From the NCBI GenBank assembly GCA_958510875.1, contig OY294068.1, forward strand, positions 192,968,315-193,032,314: DNA of 64,000 nt, read 5' to 3'. This document shows, in pieces, positions 33,714 to 45,530 of the stretch. The notes under the pieces were generated by a model that saw only the letters and a list, made by a program, of their open reading frames with translations, had not been told where the DNA came from and made no database searches. The position numbers and the translations under genes are program-made. The first letter of the stretch is position 1. The number at the start of each line of letters is the position of its first letter. This DNA is from Endomychus coccineus. Its lineage: Eukaryota > Arthropoda > Insecta > Coleoptera > Endomychidae.

Positions 33714-34903
33714 TTCGAACTCTAGATTTTGGAAAAGTGTGTCCTGTTTCTACAATACATATATTTACAGAAAGATGAATCTGCTTTATAAAATCTGAAG
33801 GATCTATATTATTCTTTATATTTGTTTCTTATATGACGACTAGATTTCCCAATTTAAAGTTATCAGACTGAACCTAATAGGTTCGATGAATATAAAGATT
33901 CTTCAGGCTTTCAAAAACAAGTTCCACATTTGCATCATTACTCCAATAATACTACATGCATTCCTTCACAAACACCATGGATAAGAAACAATCTTCTTAT
34001 CCTCTGAAAATACTTTTAAAGTAGTGAGTATCTTTCAGCTAACATCATCAGAGTTTACTTTGACTTAATCATCATATTTTATTGCTTCCGACAGCGTAGG
34101 CGACAACGTAATATAGGAAATACATACATGAAATATTTTAGATGATTTAGACTTTTTAAAACAGATTCATCTTTCTGTAAACATTTTCTAGAAAGAGGAG
34201 TTAAAATTTCACACCCTACAACTTCAATACACGTACATCCAAAAAAAGGTTAAGTAAATCTAACTTTTTTTCTATTCTTCATACCTGCTCAACCTCTCGC
34301 GCACTAAACGAATAGTGACCCGAGTAATAAAATTCTGCTTTGGATTACGGATCTAACCAGAGGTACACTAATTTTCTGAAAAAAATAACCTTCAATAGAC
34401 CAAAAAATATTAGAAATCATGTTGTCGCCGATTCCTTAATTGCCTGTGGAAGATTAAGACTTAAAAGCATTCCAGTAGTTCTTTTGATAACATCGGCACG
34501 GCACATTCTTGTAAAACATAATCTCGATACGAAAATTCCAAATCTTAGATATTTTGTCATTCTTGGAGAAAGTAGTTAGTTAGATATAAGGTAAGTGGTG
34601 AAATATCCTGTATTTGCATTCATACGTCTTTTATTTATCTTAACTTCATATCTACTCGTATTTATCAATTATCATCTGTAAGAAACCGGAAAGTGCATGT
34701 TGGAGTTATTTAGTTACTCATTATAAGAACCGGTCCAATCTGTTTTAATTTAGATTTCTTTCATTTATTATTTAACTATTCATTCAACAATATTGATATT
34801 TGCTAATTTCATGAATATTATTAATTATGAATTCTGGAACTACGTTAGTCAGATTTGCTTTAATTTGTTCGAATCGCTTACAAAAGTGGAAGCTGGAAGC
34901 TTG
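33714..34903. other. AT-rich non-coding stretch
   Basis: About 33985-34075 resembles the ribozyme-like repeat at 29.8 kb (AAAGTAGTGAG, CATCATCAGAGTTTAC) but has lost one side of stem II. No gene supported. Confidence 0.4.
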
Positions 34904-35545
34904 CATCACAAAACTGGGTCTCTGAGTTATATTTGACAACCTATAGTGGAAAAGAGTGTGATGCTTTTGATATTACTACAGGATCTGGAAGAGTTCTCCC
35001 CGTTAGTTATTCACTGATTGCATAATAAAACTGAGTCTTCTTTGAGTGATTTTTCAAAGCCTATGGTATAGAATGGTTTGGTGATTTAAGTATTAGTGCA
35101 GCTAAAGTTTCACAGACATGAACTGAGTATATGAACAATCATTAACATTATTACAAGTTGTGAAAGAGTTTTCTAAGTTTTGCATAAAGTTAATACATTA
35201 ATTAATACATCATAAAAGTGGGTCTCTGAGTGATTTTTGAAAACCTATAGTGTAAAATGATGTAGTGCTTTTAATATTATGACAGGATCTGAAAGAGCCC
35301 TCCCCATTAGTTGTTCAGTTATTGCATGATAAAACTGGGTCTTCTTTGAGTGATTTTCAAACAGCCTATAGTGTAGAATGGTTTGGTGATTCAAGTTTTA
35401 GTGTAGCTGAAGCTCCACATACATAAACTAAGTATATGAACAATCATTAACATTATAACAAGTTCTGAAAGAGTCCCCTACACACTTCTAAGTTTTGCAT
35501 TGAGCTATTACATTAATTAATTTATCACACATTTGGGTCTTCTCT
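34904..35545. repeat. Satellite with A-B-A-B-A order, ~304 bp higher-order unit
   Basis: The anchor (A)ACTG(G/A)GTCT..TGAGT occurs near 34912, 35030, 35217, 35333 and 35531. Spacing alternates about 118 and 187 bp, and A resembles A and B resembles B more than each other (GGATCTGGAAGAG/GGATCTGAAAGAG in A; GGTTTGGTGATT and CAATCATTAACATTAT in B). Two full higher-order units and a third partial one. Confidence 0.8.
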
Positions 35546-36069
35546 GAGTGACTCAATCTCAACTGTCTACAATCATCTAATAGATTATTTACTGGAAAAC
35601 ATTGAAAAATAAATTAATGAAAATCCGATATAAAGATTATACACAACCATATGTTATCTGGGATTCAATGACGCACATTTAATGAAAAACAAATAACATG
35701 TCGTAGGCAGACATAACTTACTGATTAAACATCTGCTTTGCATCATGATCTTTCTTCAAGAGAGACGGATAAAGAGAAATAATCAGAGATATAATATAAC
35801 GTTAATCCATTAGGTAACATCCATTTACATAATATTATAGGCGATTTTATAAGCGCGTGATATATGAACTCAATATATTTTATACTAACTATTTTCACGA
35901 CCATCCTTGGGATCCAATCTCAGGCGTAGTAATATGAAATGATTATGTCCAATCTCAACCGATTGATAATTAATATAATTCCGGAGTCTCCCCTCACCTA
36001 CAAAAAAAATCTCGGAATATGCGAAATTCGGCGCCAATTTTTCAGAGCTCTATATACGTTTTTTTTTGG
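35546..36069. other. AT-rich non-coding stretch
   Basis: Nothing supported. Confidence 0.4.
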
Positions 36070-36375
36070 AGAGTTTCAGTACATTAAGGAAGTTACAGAT
36101 CTTATTATGGCAAATCCTGAAAATATTAGGCATTACTCGCTTGGATGTCGGATTTTGTGTGTGGAGGTCTATGAATAGGAAGTATACTTCTAGTCCTGGA
36201 ACTGTGCCTTGTGGAACTCCTGAGCTTACGGATGGTGATTTGCATGCTCACTGCCATGATCCACAAGGAAGTGTCTGTCTGTTTTACTTGCCATCCCTTG
36301 TGGCACACTTTGTCAAAAGCTTGAGATATGTCGAGAAAGTTGCTGTTCAATTGGTTGACGAGTCAGTGTACTTGC
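36070..36375 (-). mobile_element. Jockey-type LINE RT fragment
   Basis: Minus-strand NSNFLDISQAFDKVCHKGW (RT motif A, D-I-x-x-A-F-D) and, in a shifted frame, VPQGTVPGLEVYFLFIDLHT (motif B, V-P-Q-G-T). The order and direction fit one element; a segment between the motifs is shortened. No other domain. Confidence 0.75.
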
Positions 36376-36669
36376 TATATTGTTCCATGTTTGTTAAGTA
36401 ATCCAAATTGATGGCATGAGTATAAGATTATACTTACTCCAATACAATTCCTGGTGAAAGTTGAATATAGTTAGTTCTGTTAAAAGTTGAAATGTTTTTT
36501 GGAATATCTCCTTCCGGCATATTCGGAAGATTCTAGAATAACGTTAGAGAAATTCCAGAATGGAATTTTTCTTGGAAAATATACTTATTAGTGAAATGAG
36601 TATAGACCATATCTTGAAATGCTGCACTACACAATATTCAGCTGGAAGACAGCTAGAATCCAACCAATT

Positions 36670-37060
36670 GCAAAAAAGAAGAGAAGACTCTTTATGATGA
36701 TTATAGACCCATTGTTCTTCTATGTATGATCTCTAAAGTAATGGAGGAAGCATTGAACATCAAGCTCATCCAATAGTCGAAAAAGATTGGGATGCCCAGC
36801 TGTACCATCAGATATCTTCAAATCATTTGACCCAGTCTGACACCAAAGCCATCTTCAATTTTATCACTACAGTTTTCTCCCAGATAGGTCACTCCATGTG
36901 GTGATTGTCGGAGTCTGCTTCGAAGCAATGGCAAAAGGCTAATGTTTCCACAGGGATCTGTCTTGGCACCAACTTTGTTTCTGCTTCATATCGACGATAT
37001 GTTGGAAGTAACCCCCAGTCCCGAACACAGCTTTGCAGATGATGGTATACTTCATACCGT
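36670..37060 (+). mobile_element. LINE RT fragment
   Basis: Plus-strand DYRPIVLLCMISKVMEEALN (finger motif), then LPQGSVLAPTLFLLHIDDML (palm motif B) and HSFADDG (the F/Y-A-D-D catalytic block). Stops interrupt the region between. Related to the fragment starting at 39190. Confidence 0.75.
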
Positions 37061-37069
37061 TTGTTCGGT

Positions 37070-37730
37070 GGCTTGAATTTGTTATGCAGATAATTTTATT
37101 AGAGATTAAATATTCAATTAGAATCTCGAATTAATCTTACGTGGTAAATATGTGAGCTTTAACCCATTTGTAGGAGTTGATCGGTGGGGAATTAATTGAA
37201 AAACTGTACATAATATCCCAGTGAATGGCAATTTGTATTGTTGGATTCAATGGTGCCGTAACGGAAATTGTACTTTAATTTGTAGATTCGTTAAGATCGT
37301 GAGATCAATGTGTTATATTAATACATGTAATTATAGTAATCTTCCTGAAAGATATTCGGAAAAGGCGTTTCTGTTAGCTTAATTACAGAGTTATTAATTT
37401 TTTTTAGAAACTATTTAGATCATCTGAGTTAGACGAAATTAATTATTGAAATTACACCTAAACTAAAACAGTAATACGCAATAATTATATAGAAGATTTT
37501 TATTTTGGTTGGGCGAAAGTTGGTATAGATCTCAATTGAATTTAATTATTTCAGTGCCCATTACATGAAATTTTAACTTATACTATTGGCATTTTCTTCC
37601 TCCAGTTCCGTGGCTTGTATGTGTTTTGCAGATAATTTTAATGAAGACCAAATAGAATTTTCAATTAAACCTACGTGGTAAAAACGTGAGCTCTAACCCA
37701 TTTGTAAGAAATGATCGGTGGGCTTCAAAC
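37070..37730. repeat. Pair of ~120 bp direct repeats, 540 bp apart
   Basis: 37072-37190 and 37609-37730 share GTGGCTTGTATG/GTGGCTTGAATTTG, GCAGATAATTTTA, CCTACGTGGTAAAAACGTGAGC/CTTACGTGGTAAATATGTGAGC in two blocks and AACCCATTTGTA, then GATCGGTGGG. The sequence between them has no ORF. Confidence 0.7.
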
Positions 37731-37889
37731 ATAGTAGTTGTTGTTAATACTGTTAGATATGGCTAACATATTCATTTATATGGGTAAAATAGAATGGAAT
37801 AAGCCTTTATTCGATTAGGCCATTACAGCGTAGAATAAGTCAATAGCTTACATATATGTTAATAAAATAATTCAATACAATCATATATA

Positions 37890-38145
37890 AAAAAAGAACA
37901 AATCACATATTAAAAATTGGAAAATGACGTAAGGCTTATAGGCTGTTAATATCTTCTTACCCGCTTCAGGAATGAAGGTCACGTGAATTATTTTCCACTC
38001 CTTGAGCGTGTATCCAACCGTAATACAACCCCACAGCACCTCAGTCAGCCGAACGAGGATGGAGTCCAGACGATTTTGCAGAAGTACTGGAAGCAATCCG
38101 TCTGGTCCCGGCGAATTGAACTTAAAGTGCCGTAGCTGATAAGAA
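37890..38145 (-). mobile_element. LINE RT N-terminal fragment
   Basis: Minus strand: FKFNSPGPDGLLPVLLQ, then a block ending CITVGYTLKEWKIIHVTFIP and EAGKK, which matches the first RT blocks (S-P-G-P-D-G; Y-x-P-x-x-W; F-I-P-K-x-G-K). Open for about 70 codons, then lost. Confidence 0.75.
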
Positions 38146-39189
38146 TTTTTTTCTCACTTTGTATAATCAGTCACCTCCTGAAGTATATGAATATCCAGAC
38201 ACCCTATATATTATCCATGTACTTTGATTATTACATAATATATTAATTATATCTGACGATTATAATTATGAACTTGCAGCGATTAATACAGTCAGTAAGC
38301 AACAAAAAAGTAGTTTTCATTTATGTTATTAAAAGTTACCTTACAAATTGCTTTTCGGAAAATGTCGTGTCGATTTTAAATTATATAATAATTATTTTAA
38401 TCGATACATTCATTGATTGGACATTTATCAAATTTCCCTGAGCTAAATTACATGCCTATCTATATGTTATATTGCATTTACAATATTTCTTCCTCTCTCC
38501 TTCCGAATTTGATTGTTCTTCTGTCATTATTTTTGCAGAGGATTGAATAACTCTGTCATAATAAAAATAGCCACTCACATAGGATTTGTGTGGGCCATTA
38601 TGACCGTGTCAATTGTTCGTTGGGAGTTATTTGTAGAATAAAAAAATCTCATTAGTTTTTAATTACTTCCCACGTGATAACATGATTGTTTTTATTGGGT
38701 TAATTAAGCAAATCAATTGAAATTTGTCGTGTCTCGTGGCTTTTTTTTTGATATCATGATATAAATCTACTACTCGTAATAACGGTCTACAATGTATTCA
38801 ATCTACACATCCTAATACAACATTTACTAAATAGCTGCTCGTATATATTGGAGAGCTGATTTTATAGATTTTTAACACAGGATATTTTTCACCCTTTTTC
38901 CACACCATGAGGTGTGTTCACTTCATTTTGTGGAAGAAACAAGTTCATGACTTTTGGGTGATGAAATAAATACGCTTAGGTTATCAAAGTAAAGAAAGAC
39001 ATAAGAGAACTAATGTTATCGATTATGTCATATTTTTGAATCATCGATTGGAGGTCGATACAATGTTTTTGACAGAACCATTTCTCAATTAATGGAGTCT
39101 AATAGCAAACATCGGAAGAACACGTATTTCTTCTTGTATCCTTTTCTCTGTGTCCGAAATTATTCAAAATAGTTAATAATCATTTATTC
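38146..39189. other. AT-rich non-coding stretch
   Basis: Nothing supported. Confidence 0.4.
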
Positions 39190-39580
39190 CAAAAAAAGGA
39201 AAGAAGACTCTTCCTAATCATTATAGACACATTGCACTTGTGTTCACTAAAGTAATGAAGGAAACAATCAACATATAATTTTCCGCAAGACAAAGTTAGA
39301 ACACCGACCATACCGGCTATGGGCCATTAAGACTGTAGATCGTATGCTACGGCTCTTCTCCAAGCCTCTTGTTGATGGCGTCACACTGAATTTTGTACTA
39401 GCGTTCAGGCCTTGTAATATAGAAGATATTGCCTGAGACCATGAGAGACAACAGTTCAAAAAATATTCTCGCGTACGTCTATGCCTCGAGCCTGCTCGTT
39501 CCAAGGGGCGCGCAAAGCACCCAATCAAGAGGTCCAAGTGCTCTGGACTTGGCCGTCTCCGCTTTGATTGATTGATTGAC
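39190..39580 (+). mobile_element. Internally deleted LINE with (GATT)n tail
   Basis: Begins with an RT finger block (KKGKKTLPNHYRHIALVFTKVM) and jumps to a 3' region with VDRMLRLFSKPLVDGVTLNF, ending GGGGCGCGCAAAGCACCCAA-like sequence, a CCAAGTGCTCTGGACTTGG block and (GATT)3 at 39564-39578. The same 3' terminus is found at 41.2 kb. Confidence 0.65.
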
Positions 39581-39664
39581 TGATATTACAAAAAAAAATA
39601 ACTACCCGACTTCAGCCACATGCCAATTAATGTGTAACAATTTCGGACATATTTATTTACCATT

Positions 39665-39720
39665 CCACAAATCTATTTATATAAGATCCTCAACTTATTT
39701 ATATAAGATCCTCAGCTTAT
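39665..39720. repeat. Two-copy 23 bp tandem repeat
   Basis: TTTATATAAGATCCTCAACTTA is followed at once by TTTATATAAGATCCTCAGCTTA. Confidence 0.8.
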
Positions 39721-40269
39721 TATTTTATTTATTCTATTTTCCGTTTGAAGTTTAAAATCTATTGAAAAATGTCTCATGAAAAAGGTTGGATACTTCTCTA
39801 CCAATTCTGATTAGTCCAAGGTGACATCCTTATGATGACGATCACTTTTTATGAAATTTCGATCATTATTTGAGAATGTAATGCCTAATAAATAAATAAA
39901 TAAATATCTGATGGTCAACTTAAAAACAGATGTATGTGCTACCGAAATTGATTATGAATGTATGAGGTATGTTCACATGAGAATGATGCAAGCAATCAAC
40001 ATCCTGCGGATAGTTCAACGAGCGAAGCATTCCACCAGGTATCATGTTCTTATTGATGAATATTCCATTATATATTCATATAGTAACAATCGGCACTTAT
40101 TCTACTTATGGAGGAAGGACTAATTGCAATTCGTGACTTCTCAGACAAATGAAACACGATGTTGTAAAACTTAATAACTGCTTATTTACGCCCTGATAAT
40201 AACTTTTCAGTTGTACACGTACCTATTGTATTGCTCTCTAATGTCCATGAGGATTTCAATGTTTAACCA

Positions 40270-40500
40270 CTGTCATTTTAGGGCTCACCATTTCCATTGC
40301 CTCTTGGTAGATGGCACAGATCTTTGATTGAAGTGCTGCCATTTTCCTAGGAAATGTTTTGAGATGGGAGCTCGTGAAAACACCCACACCAGTTCTCAAT
40401 TTGGTTGGAGAGCTGTCAGTGAAGATGAAGAGAGGATATCATTTGATATCAGGAGAACATCGTGTGAGTCAAGAAGGCATTGGATTTTTTCAAAAGTTTG
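40270..40500 (-). mobile_element. LINE RNase H fragment
   Basis: Minus strand: IFTDSSPTKLRTGVGVFTSS (the T-D-G-S first-Asp motif, Gly changed to Ser) followed by KMAALQSKICAIYQEAMEMV, where the Glu of the second motif appears replaced. One uninterrupted frame over this short part only. Confidence 0.6.
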
Positions 40501-40929
40501 GCTGTTATAAGCATCAGGGCAGACTTCACTGCTAAGCTCGAAACCTACCAGATTTCATTTTTTTATAGAGCAGCGAATTTGTGGAACCTCCGCCTTCAAG
40601 AAAAATACGAATGCCTATCTCCTTTCCCTACATTTTACTGCTGGCTCACACGATGGTCTTTGAACAATGTAGGTTTCCCTCTCGTGTAGTCGTGCTAAGT
40701 TCTGCGGAGTCCCCTTTTCTGGTGCCGGTGTCTCATAATCGTGTGAGCTCACTATATCTGGTAGTGATCCTGAGGATTTATGTTTTGGCATGTGATGCTT
40801 CCACGTCATTATGAAGCGACAAATTTGCAAGATACCATGGGAGCATCTATTAGTGCTCTTTCAATGGTTTTTATAATTGTGGGTTTATTGCACCTCTAGA
40901 GCTGTCCGTATGGTGCCTCATGTATGAGA

Positions 40930-41273
40930 CACTTTGCCGAGTTCTCATTCAAATGCTCCCGGAAGGCATCAAACTGATGTCAGGACTTCTGACATCTGAA
41001 TAGACATCTACACTCAATGGTTATCGTTGTTAACTCAGGATGTGATAGATGCAGGTAGGTGGACGAAATTGCCCCTCATATCCTAGCAGAATGTCCAGAA
41101 CTAGATTCTTATTGGCTACAACATCTCAGTAGCGAATACATGGACGCCTGAGGCACAATTCGCTGTCTTAGGTCTGCTGGACTGAATTTTGTTTCGTGGG
41201 GCGCACAAGGAACCCAATCAAGTGGTCTAAGTGCCCAGGACTTGTCTGCCTTCGTTTCGATTGATTGATTGAT
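40930..41273 (+). mobile_element. LINE 3' end with C-terminal zinc segment and (GATT)n tail
   Basis: Plus strand: LNRHLHSMVIVVNSGCDRCR then VDEIAPHILAECPELDS (C-x2-C ... H-x4-C pattern), then GGGCGCACAAGGAACCCAAT, TGCCCAGGACTTG and (GATT)3 at 41259-41273. Shares its terminus with 39.5 kb. Confidence 0.7.
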
Positions 41274-41295
41274 AGTATCTACTGGAATTTAAGGT

Positions 41296-41500
41296 CTAAT
41301 TGTCGTCTTCTATTGGTTTGACAATGATTTCGCACGGTGGGCCGCCCATTAGAGAAGACTTTGAAAATGATCCAGCAAATGATACAATAGACTTGAAGGA
41401 GATTGATTCGGGGTACATTATCATTTGCAGCGCAAAGGACAGCTTACCAAACTTACATTCGCAAATGTTGACTGCCCCATTGGCCGGCAAATTATGATAT
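41296..41500 (+). other. Short ORF open on both strands, unidentified
   Basis: The plus strand encodes 65 codons (SHGGPPIREDFENDPAND, then DSGYIIICSAKDSLPN) and the minus strand 64 codons (NICECKFGKLSFALQMIMYP, then LMGGPPCEIIVKPIEDDN), both with protein-like composition. I cannot decide which is real and recognise neither. Could be an exon or a mobile-element remnant. Confidence 0.3.
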
Positions 41501-44500
41501 CATGCGAGTTGCAACTTACACGAGAGTCCGCCATTCTGAATGTAATTATCTCTTAAGCTGATACATAGCTATTGCAAAAGCGATATTCTACTTGATGGAA
41601 ACATCTCGGAGAGTACAGAACTCAATTAGACTCTAGCAGTTGAGGATAATTCTGTTACCATTCAGCAGGGATAATTGTTGTTTATGTGCCATGAATAACT
41701 TGCAATTTGCAACATAAAAATATAATGATGAGGTCTCTCTAGTTTAGATTGATCAGCAACGGCGCCACAATAGTACAAACTGGGCAACACTGATAAAAAT
41801 CTATTTTTTTTATCAAAAGCAGCTTATTTATTGCCATCAGAGCAACATTTATCCGGGAGGAAATTTAATGTGATGGGATGAAAATTCATGGTTTTTCAGA
41901 TGAGTGCATTTGTCATTGAAAATATTTTTATGATCGGAATATAGATCTTACGTAATTACAGTCAATAAAATGTTAAATTTAAAATGCATTATATCCGGTT
42001 CTAGGTAGTCGAAACAAAATTCATTTATATCCTTGTCTTTAGAAAGGCTTACATTGGGGAAAGTTTAATAAATTAGTGATAGAAGCCCTTATACTAGACG
42101 CTGTGGAGTGATAAACAGTAAGGGACAAATTCCTCAATTCTCTTTAAATCTTCAATGTACCATCAATGTTTAAGATACGGATGAATGACTACAACAAAGA
42201 GTAGTTATGTGCAGTTTATGATCTAAGCATTCCGCTTACGGTTGAGATACCGATTCTCGAAAGAGCATTATATTATCGTGTAAAGGTAAAGAACTGAAGT
42301 TATGCTATCTCCGATAAATGTCGATTTTGTTGACGTCAATCCAAAATCCAGTTCAGTCAAACGAATCGAATTAGTTTGACGATTCTTCTGCATTGTAAGG
42401 TTAGACACATATAATAAAGAACGTTCAAACATAATACAGGATATTGGTCAGTTGGTATCGTGCAACAAAAAGTTAAACACAGGGGTGCTGCAATTTTGAT
42501 CCGTTGGAATAAAAACGAAAAACCTATTGACAATTAATCTCCATCCGGAAATGAGGGCGTGTTTTGTTTCGTCGAACGTAAGTGCAAACTCAATTTACTG
42601 TAGTACATTCAAACCTGTTAGATGTTTCCCATTTTGAGATATAGATTTTGATTGCGGCGTTGGCCGATTTTTAATAATTCCTCAATTTTGAGGAATATTG
42701 CGTTCGTAAATTGATATTTTTTATGTCAATTCTAGATATCATAGGATATGAGGCCCTTCTTTATTTCAAGTTGTGTACAGTACAAATGTAATGAATTAGA
42801 GTGGCCAACGGTTAGTTATGTGTTTCTGATTTCCTGAATCTGGTCAATGATACTTATTCTATTGTCATACATCAAAGTTTTGTTGATCAGGTACTAGATA
42901 TTGCCGACTAGTAGAAGACGTAAACTCTTCTCTCTAGCTAGCAGCGATAGCTTTAACCCCCCCCCCCCCCCCCACTGATCTGTACTATATATATATATAT
43001 AGGTTAGGTTGATTCTGTTATGCAGCGATATTTTCTTATTGTTATTGCAAAAAAAATCAATGAATTTGCAACTCCGACGAATTCTGGAGCCTGTAAAGAA
43101 ATAATGGTCCATTATGTAAATTTTTATATGAATTTGCAATGCAAGGGTGTAGGTTATATTAAGTAACAAACAAACAGATTTTTGTTTTTATGTATGTGGG
43201 AATCAATGATACCTTTTTTAGAGTAGTGTATCTCAAACAATTTATTAGGAATCTTGTCTACGTTTGATGAAAGCATAAACATTGTCAAAAGCATCAGTCT
43301 CGCAGATAAATTGAATGAATTTAGAATTTCTTGGTAATTTCGATTGACAGGGTGGATTTACCTCCACAATCAAATAAAATGTAGAAGAGCTTAACTTTGC
43401 AATATATCCCCTAGAAACTTTTACATATTTTGTATTTAAGAATACGTCTCATTTTAGTTTATGCTTTGGAGAATTTGTTATTTCTTTTCACCACGAATAT
43501 TACTAAATACAAGCTTTTTATTTATGTTTGATATTTGTTATATGTACAATACATATTTTCATTGCAACTGCATGTAACATTTTGTACAACTTTGTATACT
43601 TTTGTATAGATTTTGTTCAATGCCTGTTGCCTATAATTTTTCCTATTAAAAAAGGATTAGAAATAGTTTTTCGGAAGAATGAAGAATGAAAATGAGTAGC
43701 CACCCAAAATTAACGTTAATTAGGCCTCCAAAGTTCACGGACCGCCCCTGCCAATTGAGTATCTCGAAATGAGAAGTAATTTTTCATTCACAGTAGAACA
43801 CTTTTTCAACAGTATTTATAGTATAACATTAACGGTTAATTGCATCTGGGGACATGCATGTCCTATATTACTATACTAAATACAGAGCATCCTTTAAGAT
43901 GTCATGGTATCTTCTTTGGCTCGTTATAGTTGATGGGTCTAATGAATTGCACTTTAATTTTATGCCGTGCGAAGATGTAAGGTGGTATGGAAGGAATAAA
44001 TATATGCGGTTCTCTTAAGAGTTAGTAAATGTGGGACGAAAATATTAATTCAATTTAATTTGTTAAATGCTTGAGTTAACGACCCATAAAAGTTTACGAT
44101 GTTAAACAAAGTTCTACATACAGCTGGTGACGACCAGATTCAAGGAACTTACTGATTTCTCGTTAAATTCCAGATCGTAAAGAACGTAATCCTAATATTC
44201 ATGGACTGAATAACAACAAAACAAAACCAAAACATATATTGGCTATTAGACAAACAAAACACAATTATTTTGTTGGAACCTTTAGGTTCATCAAACTGTT
44301 GAAATTACAATTATTAACTTTACAGTTGATTTTAAACAATGAGCACTTCAGTCCTCTCTAGTAACGTTTGAAATCAGCGATTGTAGTAATATTTAACAAA
44401 GCAAACGCGTTTTGGTTGTAATAGCAGTAAATAACGGACGACCAAATCTAACAATAGCATCACCAAACTGAGGCGTCCTCACTATAGTTTATAAACATTA

Positions 44501-44539
44501 CCATATTATATATTCTTCAAAAATATGAATATCTGTAGT
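41501..44539. other. AT-rich non-coding stretch with C17 and (TA)n
   Basis: A run of 17 C at 42957-42973 is followed by (AT)n at about 42986-43001. No gene, RNA or element supported elsewhere. Confidence 0.4.
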
Positions 44540-45530
44540 GTTTTTTTGGCGGAGGTGAAGAAAACCCTTCATGTGGAGGTTATGAGCCTTTGGGTCTCAT
44601 GGTGAGAGTCACCATTCCAGGCATACTCACTAAAAACTTCACCCCCATTGTAGGCTTGTAGCTATTGCCTCCGGTGACACTTAGTTCTGCTGGCCCATTG
44701 TAACTCGCCTTTGTTTTGTTTCTTTACTGTATCCACTCGAGCATTTTTGTACCTTGTACGAGTTTGTACAACTCCTTCACTGAGTGGGAACTATATAATT
44801 CTGGTTCGCCGTTAGGCTTTCCATAAATTGACTGTCTTTTGCGATCAATTGTCTCGCATTTACACAGTATGTGTGTCACTGTTTCTGTATCCTCACCGGA
44901 AAGTCTGCATGTCAGGTCGCTAATGTACAGTCCCATTTTGCTTAGGTGCCCTTTTACTGGCGCATGGCCAGTCATGAGCCCTGTTACGACTTTTATTTTT
45001 TCCCTATTCAGTTCATTTCTATTTTCGTTTTTTCCCAGTATTCTTTATGGTTTTCTATGATCCAGTCTTCTACAGATCTTTGTGCTGTACGTTTTCAGTA
45101 TTTCAAGTTCTTCTTTGCACGTCTATACCAGAGGGGATGTCATTCCCTGACTTTATTGCCTTAAGTGCAGCCTGACTGTCTGTCAATATGCAGATCTGCT
45201 CATCTTCAATGGCTCTCCGATTGTTTTCCTTCACAGATTGGAGGATTGCATATACCTCTGCTTTAAAGGCAGAGATGTATTTAGTATTTACCCAATGAAT
45301 AGCTGAAGCCAGTCTTCAGGTTTCTTGAGTATACTTCTGCACCTACACTTTTTTCAGTCTTAGACACGTCTGTATTCCAGATCTTTCCCCGTAGAATGTC
45401 GCCCAGGTTTGTATTTCTGGTATTGATACCCTGACTGTGTTGTTAAAAGAGCATCGCTATATTCCTCGGAACATAGTTTTCCACTATTATCTACCACCTC
45501 CTGAAATCTCACATCGCTATTTATTGTTAA
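44540..45530 (-). mobile_element. LINE fragment: RNase H and C-terminal zinc segment
   Basis: From the right on the minus strand: TKYISAFKAEVYAILQSVKE (RNase H Glu motif), EQICILTDSQAALKA (second Asp motif), then near the left MTGHAPVKGHLSKMGLYISD and LTCRLSGEDTETVTHILCKC, the C-x-x-x-H-x4-C C-terminal region. Frames shift between blocks; not intact. Sequence differs from the 14 kb and 57 kb LINEs, so a separate family. Confidence 0.75.

Noticed and set aside
42957..43001. C17 tract with (TA)n as a regulatory signal
   Set aside because: Plain microsatellite; no gene nearby and homopolymers of similar length occur at 7868 and 12173.
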